DNA of 64,000 bases from Palleronia aestuarii. GTDB lineage: Bacteria > Pseudomonadota > Alphaproteobacteria > Rhodobacterales > Rhodobacteraceae. The position numbers and the translations under genes are program-made. Below the pieces are notes generated by a model, which was given only the letters and a program-made list of their open reading frames with translations, had not been told where the DNA came from and did no database searches. How positions within the stretch are numbered: position 1 is the stretch's first letter; the number at the start of each line of letters is the position of its first letter. Below are positions 1-8,661 of the stretch, piece after piece. The DNA lies in assembly GCF_003253995.1 (NCBI RefSeq), contig NZ_QKZL01000002.1:348922-412921 (forward strand). Direction: 5' to 3'.

Positions 1-56
1 GGAGAGCCGGTGTCGACCGTATCTCAGGGGCAGGGATCAGAGGCCGGGAGAACGCA

Positions 57-401
57 ATGTTCAAGGGAATGGGCGGCTTGGGCGACATGTCCAAGATGAT
101 GAAGGCCGCGCAGGAGATGCAGGGCAAGATGGAGAGCCTGCAGGAGGATCTGGCGCGGATCACCGTGGAAGGCGAATCGGGGGCCGGGCTCGTGAAGGCG
201 ACCTCGACCGCCAAGGGCGAGTTGGTGGGCCTCGATATCGATCCGTCGATCTTCAATCCCGACGAGAAGGAAGTCGTGGAGGACCTGATCCTCGCCGCGA
301 TCAAGGACGCGCAGCAGCGCGCCTCCGAGAAGAGCCGCGAGGAGATGCAGAAGCTGACCGAGGGGCTCGGCCTGCCGCCGGGCATGAAGCTGCCATTCTG
401 A
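57..401 (+). CDS. ybaB: YbaB/EbfC family nucleoid-associated protein
   Basis: A 114-residue protein of the usual YbaB/EbfC length, a small dimeric DNA-binding protein of the nucleoid. The N-terminus is rich in Gly and Met ([22 protein letters not shown]), followed by a helix and the family segment around [20 protein letters not shown]. It ends in a Gly/Pro-rich tail ([12 protein letters not shown]) that is typical of the family. The ATG follows a purine-rich stretch (GGGAGAAC). recR starts 37 bases downstream on the same strand, the order normally found behind dnaX, so a dnaX gene probably lies just outside the left edge. That last point is inference from family synteny. Confidence 0.93.
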   Translation: MFKGMGGLGDMSKMMKAAQEMQGKMESLQEDLARITVEGESGAGLVKATSTAKGELVGLDIDPSIFNPDEKEVVEDLILAAIKDAQQRASEKSREEMQKLTEGLGLPPGMKLPF

Positions 402-438
402 CGGGGTCGAATCCTCCGTCGTCCGCGCCGGGGACCCG

Positions 439-1038
439 GTGAGCGGAGATACTCGCGACATCCAGGCGCTGATCGACCTGATGGCGCGGCTGCCGGGGCT
501 CGGGCCCCGTTCGGCGCGCCGTGCCGTCCTCCACCTGATCCGCAAGCGTGCGCAATTGATGACGCCGCTGGCCGACGCCTTGCGCGACGTGGCCGCGGGG
601 GTGCGGGACTGCCTCAATTGCGGCAATGTCTCGACCACGGAAGTCTGCGCAATCTGTACCTCGGAAAAGCGCGAGACCGGGGAAATATGCGTCGTGGAGG
701 ACGTGGCCGATCTCTGGGCGATGGAACGGTCGGGCGTCTTTCGCGGACGCTACCACGTTCTCGGCGGCACGCTTTCAGCGCTCGACGCGGTGGGACCCGA
801 TGAACTCGGCATCCCGCGTCTTCTGGACCGGCTGGATCGTGAAGGGGTGCAGGAGGTGATCCTCGCGCTCGCCGTGACCGTCGAAGGCCAGACGACGGCG
901 CATTACATCGCCGATCAGATGACCGGTCGTGACATTGCCGTTACGTCGCTCGCCCAGGGTGTGCCCGTAGGAGGCGAACTCGACTATCTCGACGATGGCA
1001 CGATCGGCGCCGCGCTCCGCGCGCGCAAATCGTTCTGA
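439..1038 (+). CDS. recR: Recombination mediator protein RecR
   Basis: A 199-residue protein of normal RecR length; with RecO it helps load RecA on gapped DNA. In order it shows a helix-hairpin-helix segment ([11 protein letters not shown], about residues 18-28), a four-cysteine zinc site (C58, C61, C70, C73) and a Toprim domain beginning [15 protein letters not shown] with the following GRYHVLGG. The start is a GTG at 439; it gives the expected N-terminus and no closer ATG does. It is probably co-transcribed with ybaB just upstream. Confidence 0.95.
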   Translation: MSGDTRDIQALIDLMARLPGLGPRSARRAVLHLIRKRAQLMTPLADALRDVAAGVRDCLNCGNVSTTEVCAICTSEKRETGEICVVEDVADLWAMERSGVFRGRYHVLGGTLSALDAVGPDELGIPRLLDRLDREGVQEVILALAVTVEGQTTAHYIADQMTGRDIAVTSLAQGVPVGGELDYLDDGTIGAALRARKSF

Positions 1039-1238
1039 TCGCTCGGACGGCTCCCCATATCTGGCGAGGAGGCGGGAGTAATCCACAACTTACGGGGTCG
1101 GAGCCCAAGGAAAGGCTTTACACACCGAATCGCATCCCACACCATATGTGAATGGGAACGGACAGGAAGAACGTCCGACCCGGAGCAGGCACCGAGCCCC
1201 GGGCATCCGCCCGCAGGCCGCAACTCATGAGGCCGCGC

Positions 1239-1742
1239 ATGTCGCTGACCGAGCAATTTATGCATATCGACGACATCGACCCAATCGACATCGTCGAACA
1301 CCTCGCAGAGCATCACGAATGGGATTTCGACCGGATCGCGGAAGACCGGATCGCGATGGTTGTCGACGGGCAGTGGCGCACCTACTCGATCTCGCTCTCC
1401 TGGGCGCCGCGGGAGGAATGTCTGCGGCTTGTCTCCACCTTCGAGCTCGCTCCACCGGAGGAGCGTCTGCCGGAGCTCTACGAGGTGCTGAATGCGGCCA
1501 ACGACGCCTGCTGGGCCGGGGCGTTCACCTATTGGGACGAGCCGAAGCTGATGGTCTATCGCTACGGCCTCGTCCTCGCAGGGGGCTATGTCGCGGGACC
1601 GGAGCAGATCGACCGGATGATCGCCTCCGCCGTCGCGGCAGCGGAGCGGTTCTATCCCGCGTTCCAGCTCGTCTGCTGGGGCGGCCGGACGCCCGCTGAC
1701 GCGATGCAGGTGGCAATCGCCGAGGCCTACGGCACCGCCTGA
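1239..1742 (+). CDS. YbjN domain-containing protein
   Basis: A 167-residue protein if translated from the ATG at 1239 (MSLTEQFM). In-frame ATGs at 1152 and 1227 would add a low-complexity Arg/Pro-rich extension that I judge not to be translated. The body (HIDDIDPIDIVEHLAEHHEWDF, then a repeated sandwich and helix pattern ending in ACWAGAFTYWDEPKLMVYRYGL) resembles YbjN, a type III secretion chaperone-like fold of uncertain function in alphaproteobacteria. It lies 200 bases after recR, so it may have its own promoter; none is obvious. Its last 16 bases overlap the end of the convergent gene on the other strand. Confidence 0.8.
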   Translation: MSLTEQFMHIDDIDPIDIVEHLAEHHEWDFDRIAEDRIAMVVDGQWRTYSISLSWAPREECLRLVSTFELAPPEERLPELYEVLNAANDACWAGAFTYWDEPKLMVYRYGLVLAGGYVAGPEQIDRMIASAVAAAERFYPAFQLVCWGGRTPADAMQVAIAEAYGTA

Positions 1743-2440
1743 TCGACGCCGCCGCTGAACGGGCGCGAAAGGCCGCGCGTGGCGACGGGCACCGCGACGG
1801 CCGTGAGAAGCAGCCATAGCGCGGCGGGCAGGGGAATGGCCGGCGGGATCGGTGGCGGGCCATTCGGATCGCCGCCGGGACGCTCGGGTTCCACGAATCC
1901 CCAATGGGCGATCGGGTCGGCGGGATCGCCGTCATCATGGCGCCCGACAATCGACTGACCGCCCGTCAGGACCGGCGACGGACCGGCGACGCCGCGCGGC
2001 GTCGCGCCGGGCAGGACCGCCGCCACGAGCGTTCCCGCGACATCCGCAGGCGGAACGAGGCCCGACCAGAATTCGCCCGGCGCGGGTGCCTCCTCGTCGA
2101 AAGGCGTGACCTCGGCGCGGCAATGCTCCGCGTAACGGGCGTAGTACTCGTCCCATTCGGAATCGCTCGTCGGCCGGCCGATGACGAAATCCCCAAGCTC
2201 GCCGCGGGTCAGGACGTCGCAGGGCGCGGGAAGGCAGGTGCGGGGCAGCCGGACGCCCTTGCCGGTCGCGGCGAAGGCGATCTCCAGTTCATCCTGCCGG
2301 ATGCATTCGTAACCCAGGGCATCGACGCGAAGGATCTGCGCCAGGGGGACGGGGCTCGCGATGGCGGGAGCGCAGTGAAGCGAGGCAGCGAACCCCGCCG
2401 CCATCACCGCACTGCCATACATCCGACGCATCCGTTTCAT
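1727..2440 (-). CDS. Exported protein with PLPA-type C-terminal sorting segment
   Basis: A 237-residue predicted secreted protein with no recognised catalytic domain. The N-terminus is a signal peptide (basic MKRMRRMYGS, hydrophobic core, cleavage near AIASPV). The middle has four or five Cys residues and acidic stretches. Near the C-terminus is IPLPAALWLLLTAVAVPV followed by an Arg. This resembles the VPLPA-CTERM (PEP-CTERM-like) anchors that roseobacters use for surface or exopolysaccharide-linked proteins. Unusually, about 15 residues follow the Arg instead of a short basic end. That tail reads across the end of the convergent YbjN gene, so it may be a recent extension. Function unknown. 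Confidence 0.65.
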   Translation of the reverse strand: MKRMRRMYGSAVMAAGFAASLHCAPAIASPVPLAQILRVDALGYECIRQDELEIAFAATGKGVRLPRTCLPAPCDVLTRGELGDFVIGRPTSDSEWDEYYARYAEHCRAEVTPFDEEAPAPGEFWSGLVPPADVAGTLVAAVLPGATPRGVAGPSPVLTGGQSIVGRHDDGDPADPIAHWGFVEPERPGGDPNGPPPIPPAIPLPAALWLLLTAVAVPVATRGLSRPFSGGVDQAVP

Positions 2441-2506
2441 GGGTTACGACGTTACGCATGCCTAGATTAAGGAGCCGTTCGCGCCGCGCGCGGTCCCGGG
2501 CCATTC

Positions 2507-3112
2507 TCAGTATTCCACGCCGATCTGCGCCTTGATCCCGCTTCGGAAGGGATGCTTGACGAGCTCCATCTCGGTTACGAGGTCGGCCGCCTCGATCACG
2601 TCGGGATGCGCGTTGCGCCCGGTGAGCACGACATGGGTCATCGGTGGCTTCTCCTCCGCGAGGAAGGCGATCACGTCGGCCACGTCGATATACTCGTAGC
2701 GCAGCGCGATGTTGATCTCGTCGAGGAGCACCATGCGATTCTCCTGATCGCGGATCAGCTCCTTGGCCTTTTCCCAGGCGGCCGCGGCCATCTCCGTGTC
2801 GCGGGAACGGTCCTGCGTCTCCCAGGTGAAGCCCTCGCCCATCGTGTGGAAGGCGCAGATGTCGGAGAAGCGTCCGAGGATCAGGTCGCGCTCGCCCGTC
2901 GACATGCCGCCCTTGATGAACTGAACGACGGCCGAGCGCATGTCGTGGGCGATGCAGCGGAAGATCATGCCGAAGGCGGCCGAGGACTTGCCCTTGCCTT
3001 TGCCGGTATGGACGATGACGAGACCCTTCTCGTCCGTCTTCGTGGCCATGATCTTGTCGCGCGCGGCCTTCTTCTTGGCCATCTTCGCGGCGTGGCGGTC
3101 GTCGTCGCTCAT
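2507..3112 (-). CDS. cobO: Cob(I)yrinic acid a,c-diamide adenosyltransferase
   Basis: A 201-residue BtuR/CobO-family ATP:corrinoid adenosyltransferase, which attaches the 5'-deoxyadenosyl group to cobalt(I) corrinoids. The phosphate-binding loop TGKGKGKSSAAFG is at about residues 36-48, and the family segments VVQFIKGG and LLDEINIALRYEYID follow. The first 25 residues are Lys/Arg-rich, as in other alphaproteobacterial CobO. It is the last gene of a minus-strand run (GNAT, cobN, lrgA, lrgB, cobO); its start lies 40 bases from the end of lrgB, so it is probably expressed with cobN. Confidence 0.95.
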   Translation of the reverse strand: MSDDDRHAAKMAKKKAARDKIMATKTDEKGLVIVHTGKGKGKSSAAFGMIFRCIAHDMRSAVVQFIKGGMSTGERDLILGRFSDICAFHTMGEGFTWETQDRSRDTEMAAAAWEKAKELIRDQENRMVLLDEINIALRYEYIDVADVIAFLAEEKPPMTHVVLTGRNAHPDVIEAADLVTEMELVKHPFRSGIKAQIGVEY

Positions 3113-3152
3113 CTCTCGGTTTCCAATCTTTCTGGCATGTCTCGGACCCGGC

Positions 3153-3860
3153 TCACAGGATGAGCCGAACGATCAGGGGCGCGACGAGCGCGGTCAGGAC
3201 GGCGTTGAGCCCCATTCCGATGCCGGAGAAGGTGCCTGCCGTCTCGTTTACCTGGAAGGCCCGTGCCGTGCCGATCCCGTGCGCCGCGACCCCGGCGGAG
3301 AAGCCCCGCGCGCGCCAATCCGTCAGCCGCGCGAGATTCAGGAGCGGCGTGACCATGATCGCGCCCGCGATGCCGGTGAGGATGACGAGGATCGCTGTCA
3401 GCGTCGGCGCGCCGCCGAGCTCTTCGGTGATGCCGATGGCCACGGGGGCCGTCACCGATTTCGACGCGAGCGAGATGAGGGAGATGCGGTCGAGCCCGAT
3501 CGCCATCCCCATCGCCACGGCAGACAGGAGCGCGACCATCGAGCCCACGACGAGCGCCGCGGCCATGGGCAGGAGCACGCGGCCCACGCGCTTGCGGTTC
3601 ACCCAGAGTGGCACGGCAAGCGATACCGTCGCGGGGCCGAGCATGAAGTGGACGAATTGCGCGCCTTCGAAATAGGTCGCGTAGCTCGTGCCGCTCAGGA
3701 TCAGGGTCGCGCCAAGCAGGATGATCGCGACGAGGACGGGATTGACGAGCGGGGAGCGGCCCGAGAGCTCGAAAAGCCGCGTGCCGCAGAGGTAGGCCAC
3801 GAGCGTGGCCGAGAGCCAGAGAAGCTCTTCCTGTCGGAGGTAGGACCAGATCTCGATCAT
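3153..3860 (-). CDS. lrgB: LrgB/CidB family membrane protein
   Basis: A 235-residue polytopic membrane protein with the LrgB pattern: hydrophobic segments, LLGATLILSG, ATVSLAVPLW, and the conserved VTAPVAIGITEELGG and AAHGIGTARAFQ stretches. LrgB with LrgA forms the holin/antiholin-like or organic-acid transport pair of the CidA/LrgA group (family knowledge). The ATG at 3860 overlaps the lrgA stop by 4 bases. The open frame continues upstream but reads antisense-like Arg/Pro-rich sequence, so I end the gene at 3860. It sits inside a cobalamin transcription unit; what it does there is not known. Confidence 0.9.
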   Translation of the reverse strand: MIEIWSYLRQEELLWLSATLVAYLCGTRLFELSGRSPLVNPVLVAIILLGATLILSGTSYATYFEGAQFVHFMLGPATVSLAVPLWVNRKRVGRVLLPMAAALVVGSMVALLSAVAMGMAIGLDRISLISLASKSVTAPVAIGITEELGGAPTLTAILVILTGIAGAIMVTPLLNLARLTDWRARGFSAGVAAHGIGTARAFQVNETAGTFSGIGMGLNAVLTALVAPLIVRLIL

Positions 3861-4213
3861 TGCGCCTCGTCCTCCGGCGCGGTGCGGGCGAGGAGCGCGA
3901 AGGTCCAGGCCCCGGCGACGATGGCGAGCGCGGTCGAGACGAGGATGATCCCGATCAGCGCCAGCCCGCTCTCGCGGAGCGTCCCGAAATGCCCCACGAT
4001 CCCGACGCCGGCAGGCACGAAGAGGAGCGAGAGATTGCCGAGAAGCGTGCGCGTCACCGGCCTGAGCATCTCCTCCAGCTTCGGACGGGCGAAGAGCGCG
4101 ATCAGCAGGAAGATCAGGCCAACGACCGGGCCGGGCACCGGCAGGCCGAGGGCGCGGACCAGGACTTCGCCTGCGAGCTGCAGGATGAGGAGAAGCGCGA
4201 TCGGGACGATCAT
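3857..4213 (-). CDS. lrgA: CidA/LrgA family holin-like protein
   Basis: A 118-residue protein with four hydrophobic segments. It carries the family segment GLPVPGPVVGLIFLLIAL, and LLFVPAGVGIVGHFG in the second half. These match the CidA/LrgA family, small partners of LrgB. The start overlaps the cobN stop by 4 bases and its stop overlaps the lrgB start by 4 bases, so cobN, lrgA and lrgB look translationally coupled. No cobalamin role is known for this family; cotranscription is the only evidence for one here. Confidence 0.9.
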   Translation of the reverse strand: MIVPIALLLILQLAGEVLVRALGLPVPGPVVGLIFLLIALFARPKLEEMLRPVTRTLLGNLSLLFVPAGVGIVGHFGTLRESGLALIGIILVSTALAIVAGAWTFALLARTAPEDEAQ

Positions 4214-7200
4214 GCGAATTCCTCGAGCATCGCGCGGGCCGAGTTGGAGCGCGGTTGCCAGAGGCCGCGCTCGACGGCCTCCGAGAGCCGGGCCGCGATC
4301 TCGCGCAGTGCCGGGGCGTTGTGTTCCTCGATGAAGTCGCGGGTTTCCTCATCCTCGAGGAACGCCGCGTGGACGAGGTCGAAATGGTGCGATTTCACCG
4401 CGCCGGTCGTGGCCGCGAAGGCGAACATGTAATCCACCGTCGCCGCGATCTCGAACGCGCCCTTGTAGCCGTGCCGCTTCACGCCCTCGATCCATTTGGG
4501 ATTGACCACCCGTGATCGTACGACGCGGCCGACCTCCTCCTCAAGCGTCCGAATTACCGGGCGTTCGGGGCGGGAATGGTCGTTGTGATAGATCGGTCGC
4601 GCGCGGCCCTGCAGCGATTCCACCGCAGCCGCCGCGCCGCCTTCGAACTGGTAGTAATCGTCGCTGTCGAGGAGGTCGTGCTCTCGGTTGTCCTGGTTCT
4701 GCACGATCGCCTCCGCCTGTCCCAGCCGCGCCTCGAGTCCGGGGCGGTCGGCGTGTCCCTCGCCGTCCGCGCCATAGGCATAGCCGCCCCAGCCGAGATA
4801 GGCGTCGGCGAGGTCGGCCTTCGCGCGCCAGAGCCGCTCGTCGATCATCGCCTGCAGTCCCGCGCCGTAGGCACCGGGCTTCGAGCCGAACACCCGCGCC
4901 TGCCCCTCGCCCGCACGGGCCCGCGCGGCGGCGGGATTCATGTCGTCGGGTTCGTCGAGGGCCTGGATCGCGCGCGCGGCACTGTCGACGAGGGCGATGA
5001 GCTGCGGGAAGGCGTCCCGGAAGAAGCCGGAGATTCGAAGCGTCACGTCCACACGGGGGCGGGCCAAAACGTCGAGGGGCAGGATCTCGAAGCCGGTGAC
5101 GCGGCGGTTGGCGGCGTCCCATGTGGGCTTCGCGCCCATCAGGGCGAGGGCCTGCGCGATGTCGTCGCCGCCGGTGCGCATGTTCGCCGTCCCCCAGGCG
5201 GTCAGAAGCAGGCTCCGCGGCCAGTCGCCCTGGTCCTGCAGGTGCCGCTCGACAAGGAGGGAGGCGGATTTCCAGCCGAGCGCCCAGGCGGTGGGGGTGG
5301 GGACGGCGCGGCTGTCGACGGAATAGAAGTTCCGCCCCGTCGGCAGTGTGTCGAGCCGCCCGCGCGTGGGCGCGCCCGACGGGCCGGGCGGGATCGCGCG
5401 GCCCGAGAGCGCGGTCAGCAGGCCCGCCATCTCCGCCGGGCCGGATTCTTCGACCGCTGGGGCGATCCGCGTGGCGATCTCGTCGAGCACGGCCGTCGTG
5501 GCGGGGCCGGGGGACGACGCTCGCGGCTTCGCCGCATCGCCCCGCCCACCGTCCCAGAGCCGTTGCGCGAGCATCTCCAGCCGCTCCACCGTGTCGCCGT
5601 GGCTGCGCCAGGCGCCGTCTCCCGCAAGGCATTCGGGCCTCGGCCCCGTCCAGGCCGCCGCCATGTCGCAATCGAGGGGATCGAAGCCGAGCTCCAGATC
5701 CGCGGCCATGGCTCTCAGGAGTGACGCGTCCCCATTCTTGCCCGTCCCGCGCGGGATCCGTGCCAGCGCGATCACCAGATCGCGCGCGAGACGCCCTTCC
5801 GGCGCCCGACCGAAGATATGGAGCCCGTCGCGGATCTGCGCCTCCTTCAACTCGCACAGATAGGCGTCGAGCTTGGCGAGATCCGTCTCCGCATCGCCGC
5901 TCATGCCGATGTCGCGATCGAGGCCGGTCGACTGGCTCAAGCTGAGGATCTCGCCCCTGAGATGGGCGATCCGGCGCGGATCGACGCCCGCCGCCTCGTA
6001 GTATTCGTCGACGAGCGCCTCGAGGTCGCGCAGGGGGCCGTAGGTCTCCGCCCGCGTCAGCGGCGGGGTCAGGTGATCGACGATGACGGCCTGCGCCCGC
6101 CGCTTGGCCTGCGTTCCCTCGCCCGGATCGTTGATGATGAAGGGGTAGACGTGTGGCATCGGCCCCAGGACCGCCTCCGGCAGGCAGGTGTCCGACAGGG
6201 CCACCGACTTGCCGGGCAGCCATTCCAGATTGCCGTGCTTGCCCATGTGGACGATCGCCTGCGCGCCGTGGACGTGCCGAAGCCAGAAATAGAACGCGAG
6301 GTAGTTATGCGGCGGCACGAGGTCCGGCGCATGGTAGGTTTCCGTCGGGTCGATGTTGTAGCCGCGCGCAGGCTGCAGCCCGACGACCACGTTCCCGTAA
6401 TCGAGCACGGCCAGCTTGAAGCCGTCCTGCGTGACGAACGGATCGTCCTCGGGCGGGCCCCAGCGGCTCTCGATCCCGCTCCGGACGTCCCAGGGAAGGG
6501 CGCGGTAATGCTCGAGATAGGTCGCCATCGGCAGCGCCACGCCGCCCGCCCGCTCCGCGCGGTCGGTGAGCCAGTTCGTGGGGCCGGCCATCAGCGCCGC
6601 CATCAGCGCGTCGGAATGCGCCGGCGCCTCCGCCACGCCGTAGCCCGCCCCGGCGAGGGCCGCGAGGACGTCGACGGTCGCGGCGGGCGTGTCGAGCCCC
6701 ACGCCGTTGGCGAGCCGCCCGTCCTTGTTAGGATAGTTCGCGAGCACCAGCGCGACCTTGCGGTCCTCCTCGGGGGTATGCCGCAGCGCGGACCAGTTCG
6801 CGGCGAGCGCTGCCACGAAGGCGATGCGGTCGCCCTGGGGGCGGTAGGTGGCGATCGCGCATTCCGTCGCCTCGTCGAAGAAGGCCGTGTCCTTGAAGCT
6901 GATCGCGCGGGAGAGGAGGCGTCCATCCACCTCCGGCAGCGCCACGTTCATCGCGATGTCGCGCGCCGAGAGGCCTGCCAGACCCTCCGACCAGGCTTCC
7001 TCCGTCGATCCCGCGAGCACGGCCTGGAGGACCGGCGCGGCGTTCGCCCAGGGCGCGGCGAGCGGGTTCTCCGACCCCTCGCCCGCATGGGGGGAGCCGG
7101 TGGCGAAGCTCGTGAGGTTCACGATCACAGCCGGAGGTGCTTCGGTAAAGAGATGCTCCAGCGTCGCGGCGGAGACGGGGTCCTTCAGCGACGCCACAAA

Positions 7201-7905
7201 AACCGGCAGCGGGTTCAGTCCCGCCCGGAGGAGCGCCTTGACCATCCGGTTGACCGGTGCGAGCCCCGCGCCCTGCACGAGGGCGCGGTAGAAGACGATG
7301 GGGGCCACCGGCGCGCCCTCCACCCAATTCCCGCGCAAGGAGGCGAGGTCGGTCTGCCCCGTCCCGGGCCAGTAGAGCCCGGCTCGTAGCAGGGGGCGGG
7401 CGGGGCCGGGCCGCTCTTCTCCGTCGAGCATCGCGCGTGCATGGGCGAGGAGCGTCGCGGCATTGTCGGGTCCCCCTTCCACGAAGCAGGACCAGAGGGC
7501 GTCGTAATCCTCGTCCGAGACGGTGGAGAGCGCGCGCAGCTCCGCGTCCGGCTTGTCGTCTCCGGGCAGGAGCACCAGCGGCACGCCCGCCGCATGGAGC
7601 CGCGCGGAATATTGCGCCACGCCGTAGCGCCAGTAGCCGACGCCGCCCAGAAGCCGGACGATCACCATTCGCGATTTCGCCGCGCAATTCGCCAGATGCA
7701 GGTCGACCGACATCGGGTGGCGCAGATGGGCAAGATTGACGAGACGAAGCGAAGGCGGCGCCGTCATCTCGGACCGCGCGAGGGAAAGCACGGCGAGATC
7801 GGTATCGGCGGCCGAAAGGATCACCAGGTCGGCGGGGCTCTGTCCCGGATCGACGGCTTCGGTACCGTCGTCAATGGCCCCGGGCGTGGCGGCGAGAAGG
7901 TGCAT
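4210..7905 (-). CDS. cobN: Cobaltochelatase subunit CobN
   Basis: The large subunit (1231 residues) of the ATP-dependent aerobic cobaltochelatase, which inserts cobalt into hydrogenobyrinic a,c-diamide with CobS and CobT. The protein reads continuously through the CobN/magnesium-chelatase H-type domain. Signature stretches include YFWLRHVHGAQAIVHMGKHG, NLEWLPGKSVALS and FIINDPGEGTQAKRRAQA. I use the ATG at 7905 (MHLLAATPG); the frame stays open further upstream but without family sequence. CobS and CobT are not in the window. A palindrome-bounded repeat found twice elsewhere in the window is embedded in frame at about residues 784-798. The stop overlaps lrgA by 4 bases. Confidence 0.95.
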   Translation of the reverse strand: MHLLAATPGAIDDGTEAVDPGQSPADLVILSAADTDLAVLSLARSEMTAPPSLRLVNLAHLRHPMSVDLHLANCAAKSRMVIVRLLGGVGYWRYGVAQYSARLHAAGVPLVLLPGDDKPDAELRALSTVSDEDYDALWSCFVEGGPDNAATLLAHARAMLDGEERPGPARPLLRAGLYWPGTGQTDLASLRGNWVEGAPVAPIVFYRALVQGAGLAPVNRMVKALLRAGLNPLPVFVASLKDPVSAATLEHLFTEAPPAVIVNLTSFATGSPHAGEGSENPLAAPWANAAPVLQAVLAGSTEEAWSEGLAGLSARDIAMNVALPEVDGRLLSRAISFKDTAFFDEATECAIATYRPQGDRIAFVAALAANWSALRHTPEEDRKVALVLANYPNKDGRLANGVGLDTPAATVDVLAALAGAGYGVAEAPAHSDALMAALMAGPTNWLTDRAERAGGVALPMATYLEHYRALPWDVRSGIESRWGPPEDDPFVTQDGFKLAVLDYGNVVVGLQPARGYNIDPTETYHAPDLVPPHNYLAFYFWLRHVHGAQAIVHMGKHGNLEWLPGKSVALSDTCLPEAVLGPMPHVYPFIINDPGEGTQAKRRAQAVIVDHLTPPLTRAETYGPLRDLEALVDEYYEAAGVDPRRIAHLRGEILSLSQSTGLDRDIGMSGDAETDLAKLDAYLCELKEAQIRDGLHIFGRAPEGRLARDLVIALARIPRGTGKNGDASLLRAMAADLELGFDPLDCDMAAAWTGPRPECLAGDGAWRSHGDTVERLEMLAQRLWDGGRGDAAKPRASSPGPATTAVLDEIATRIAPAVEESGPAEMAGLLTALSGRAIPPGPSGAPTRGRLDTLPTGRNFYSVDSRAVPTPTAWALGWKSASLLVERHLQDQGDWPRSLLLTAWGTANMRTGGDDIAQALALMGAKPTWDAANRRVTGFEILPLDVLARPRVDVTLRISGFFRDAFPQLIALVDSAARAIQALDEPDDMNPAAARARAGEGQARVFGSKPGAYGAGLQAMIDERLWRAKADLADAYLGWGGYAYGADGEGHADRPGLEARLGQAEAIVQNQDNREHDLLDSDDYYQFEGGAAAAVESLQGRARPIYHNDHSRPERPVIRTLEEEVGRVVRSRVVNPKWIEGVKRHGYKGAFEIAATVDYMFAFAATTGAVKSHHFDLVHAAFLEDEETRDFIEEHNAPALREIAARLSEAVERGLWQPRSNSARAMLEEFA
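5511..5555. repeat. Palindrome-bounded dispersed repeat, copy A (inside cobN)
   Basis: A stretch of about 45 bases almost identical to those at 17521-17578 and 20397-20446. It has outer arms GGGACG and CGTCCC, an inner hairpin GCGGC-TTC-GCCGC, then the shared block ATCGCCCCGCCC. Here it is read in frame through cobN and encodes a Gly/Ala/Pro/Ser-rich linker. The three copies point the same way. Confidence 0.75.
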
Positions 7906-7933
7906 GATGGCGTCTCCGGGCCCGGATCGGGCC

Positions 7934-8392
7934 TCAAGTCTCCAGGGATTTTTCCATGAAGATGCTGCTTGCATTGGCGGTGTATTCGCCGAACGGCTCC
8001 CGCTCCCGGAAACCGTGCCGTGCGTAGAAGGTTCGTGCCGCGCGAAGCGCGTCGCCGGTCTCGAGACGAAGCACTTCGAGCCCTTCTTCGCGGGCGCGAT
8101 CCTCCACCTGGCGCAGCAGGGCGTCGGCCGCTCCGGTGCCGCGCGCGAGGTCGGCCACGAACATCGACTTCACTTCGCCCCAGCCGTCGCGGATGGCGAG
8201 CGCGATGGTCCCCACCACGTCCGCGCCCTGCCGTGCGGCGAAGAAGCGCATGTGTGGCGCGCGCAGGGCCTCGATATCGAGGAAATGGTTCTCTTCGGGC
8301 GGAAACAGGCTCTCCATGAGCTCGTGGCTCATCCTGAGGAGCGCGGCGGCGCCCGGTGCGCCGGGATCGGCTTCTTCGACGATCAGGGGCAT
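7934..8392 (-). CDS. GNAT family N-acetyltransferase
   Basis: A 152-residue protein from the ATG at 8392 (MPLIVEEADPG). It has the GNAT layout: a central strand segment GWGEVKSMFVADLARGTGAA containing the acetyl-CoA loop, then LEVLRLETGDALRAARTFYARHGF. The longer open frame upstream is hydrophobic antisense-like sequence and is not used. The substrate cannot be told. It ends 28 bases before cobN on the same strand and is probably the first gene of the GNAT-cobN-lrgA-lrgB-cobO unit. Confidence 0.85.
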   Translation of the reverse strand: MPLIVEEADPGAPGAAALLRMSHELMESLFPPEENHFLDIEALRAPHMRFFAARQGADVVGTIALAIRDGWGEVKSMFVADLARGTGAADALLRQVEDRAREEGLEVLRLETGDALRAARTFYARHGFREREPFGEYTANASSIFMEKSLET

Positions 8393-8446
8393 GCGACTTG
8401 CCGGGCCCCGGGCACGGCGCCATATGATGGGGCAAAGAGCGACACC

Positions 8447-8659
8447 ATGGATGACGACGAGATGAAAACCGCGCCGGACCACGAGGTGGATCGATCCGAG
8501 GCGAGCGACAAGCCCGCGAAGAACGAGGATGACCCGAAGGGCAAGACCAAGTTCGACAAGCCGGCGACGGGCGAGGAGAGCCTTGCCATCGACGAGGAGG
8601 GCAAGAATATCCGCGGTCCGGAAGGTCATGCCAAGGACGGGCACGACGACGAGACCTGA
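8447..8659 (+). CDS. Small acidic hydrophilic protein, hypothetical
   Basis: A 70-residue open frame from an ATG at 8447, opposite in direction to its neighbours. It fits exactly between the divergent GNAT gene and the convergent cobW, whose stop is 2 bases away. The sequence is almost free of hydrophobic residues and rich in Asp, Glu, Lys and Pro (for example KNEDDPKGKTKFDKPATGEE), so it would be disordered. I recognise no family. Protein-like composition and the precise fit argue for a gene; the weak ribosome binding site argues against it. Confidence 0.5.
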   Translation: MDDDEMKTAPDHEVDRSEASDKPAKNEDDPKGKTKFDKPATGEESLAIDEEGKNIRGPEGHAKDGHDDET

Positions 8660-8661
8660 TC

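Noticed and set aside
404..425. A second T-loop-like stretch (GGGGTCGAATCC) after ybaB
   Set aside because: It has no matching tRNA body; upstream sequence is ybaB coding sequence.
1079..1087. TAATCCACA, a DnaA-box-like site after recR
   Set aside because: A single imperfect match with no partner sites nearby; expected by chance.
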